Source: Phenylobacterium sp. (GTDB taxonomy: Bacteria > Pseudomonadota > Alphaproteobacteria > Caulobacterales > Caulobacteraceae). From it: 36,169 nt of DNA. The notes below the pieces were generated by a model. That model ran no database searches. It saw only the letters and a list, made by a program, of their open reading frames with translations, and was not told the origin of the DNA. Positions 35,565-36,169 of this stretch are shown here, piece by piece; positions within the stretch are counted from its first letter, which is position 1, and the number at the start of each line of letters is the position of its first letter. The stretch covers positions 1 through 36,169 of the forward strand of contig JAQGIV010000186.1 in the NCBI GenBank assembly GCA_028290945.1. Reading direction: 5' to 3'. Position numbers and translations under genes: made by a program.

Positions 35565-36169
35565 CTACTTTGCGAGCGCCTGCGGCGCGCCGACCATCTG
35601 GAACTTGGTCGCCTGGGCCCGCGGGTGCCCGTTCTTGGCCGCCAGGTCGAAGGCCTGGGCCGCCTGGTTCGGCCGTCCGACCTGGGCCTGGGCCATGCCG
35701 AGGGTGAAATAGGTCTTCTGCCGCGAGTCCGGCGTCATTTTGCCGAGCAGCGCCGGCGGGACGCTGAGCGACGCCACGCTGCGGTCGAATTGGCCGGTCT
35801 GGTAGTAGATCAGGCCCAGGATGTCGAAGACCTCGTAGCGATCCGAGGCGCCCGCCAGCACGTGGCGCTTGACCGTCTCCAGGTCGTCGACGCTCGCATT
35901 GAACAGCGCCGTGCGCGCCGCCGGCGTGCCGCGCTTGGTGTCGGTCGACAGGTCGATGCGGGCCAGGGCGTAGGCCAGCAGGAACTTGTCGTCGCCCCGG
36001 CACTGCGCAGCGGCGGCGGCGCCGGTCGCGACCGCCTTGGGAACATCCACGCGGGCGGCGGCGCCGGACCGGCTCCGGCCGATCCGCAGCCGGGTCACCT
36101 CGTCGTTGGCGGCGACGCAGGCCGGGGACCGCGCCGCCTGGGCCTGGGCCTGGGCCTGGGCCTGGGCGC
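35565..36169 (-). CDS. TPR-like protein with Ala-Gln repeat (5' end outside window)
   Basis: TPR-like helices (TYFTLGMAQAQVGRPNQAAQAFDLAAKNG). Frame stays open past the annotated GTG to the window edge, reading ...AQAQAQAQAARSPACVAANDEV. Confidence 0.75.
   Translation of the reverse strand, partial: AQAQAQAQAQAARSPACVAANDEVTRLRIGRSRSGAAARVDVPKAVATGAAAAAQCRGDDKFLLAYALARIDLSTDTKRGTPAARTALFNASVDDLETVKRHVLAGASDRYEVFDILGLIYYQTGQFDRSVASLSVPPALLGKMTPDSRQKTYFTLGMAQAQVGRPNQAAQAFDLAAKNGHPRAQATKFQMVGAPQALAK
36138..36167. repeat. Tandem hexanucleotide repeat (CTGGGC)x5
   Basis: Five perfect units, in frame as (Ala-Gln) on the minus strand; continues to the window edge. Confidence 0.9.

Noticed and set aside
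36138-36169. Possible CRISPR or phage-related repeat at window end
   Set aside because: Units are contiguous 6-mers in a coding frame, with no spacers.
1-36169. Defence island, prophage, transposon or biosynthetic cluster
   Set aside because: No transposase, integrase, phage structural, nuclease/helicase defence or NRPS/PKS motifs were found in any plausible frame; content is mostly housekeeping.

Overview
This 36 kb window is GC-rich and reads as ordinary alphaproteobacterial chromosome. The gene content suggests Caulobacteraceae, possibly Phenylobacterium-like; this is an inference, no search was run. I call about 35 protein genes and one tRNA. They include the 3' part of NAD-glutamate dehydrogenase, purH, rpe, rsmB, a DUF1674 gene, pyrF, marC, an SDR, kup, argG, a KTSC protein, MAPEG, a lipoprotein, DUF4337, an MlaC/HpnM-like gene, mlaA, hpnN-like MMPL, tRNA-Gly(GCC), DUF6065, a ProX-like deacylase, a thioredoxin-TPR gene (cnoX/ybbN-like), a Lon-N-domain protein, a Trm112-like protein, a UbiH-like monooxygenase, an HlyD/DHA2/TetR efflux set, fabI, a divergent ClC channel, fabB, fabA, an SH3 protein, a 2-hydroxyacid dehydrogenase and a truncated TPR protein. 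I saw no CRISPR array, prophage or transposase, and no clear new multi-gene system. The most interesting signals are non-coding: (1) a palindromic interspersed repeat family (4 composite copies plus 1 solo hairpin) whose stems show compensatory changes between copies; (2) a near-perfect hairpin abutting the rsmB start; (3) interleaved inverted repeats plus a possible 19-aa upstream ORF between the SDR and kup; (4) three GTCCA/TGGAC half-sites upstream of the efflux operon; (5) three 11-bp-phased CTTAGGC-like sites between fabI and the ClC gene; (6) three convergent gene pairs that share their stops in a CTAG. A ClC homolog lacking canonical filter prolines and a very aromatic lipoprotein are the main protein-level oddities.
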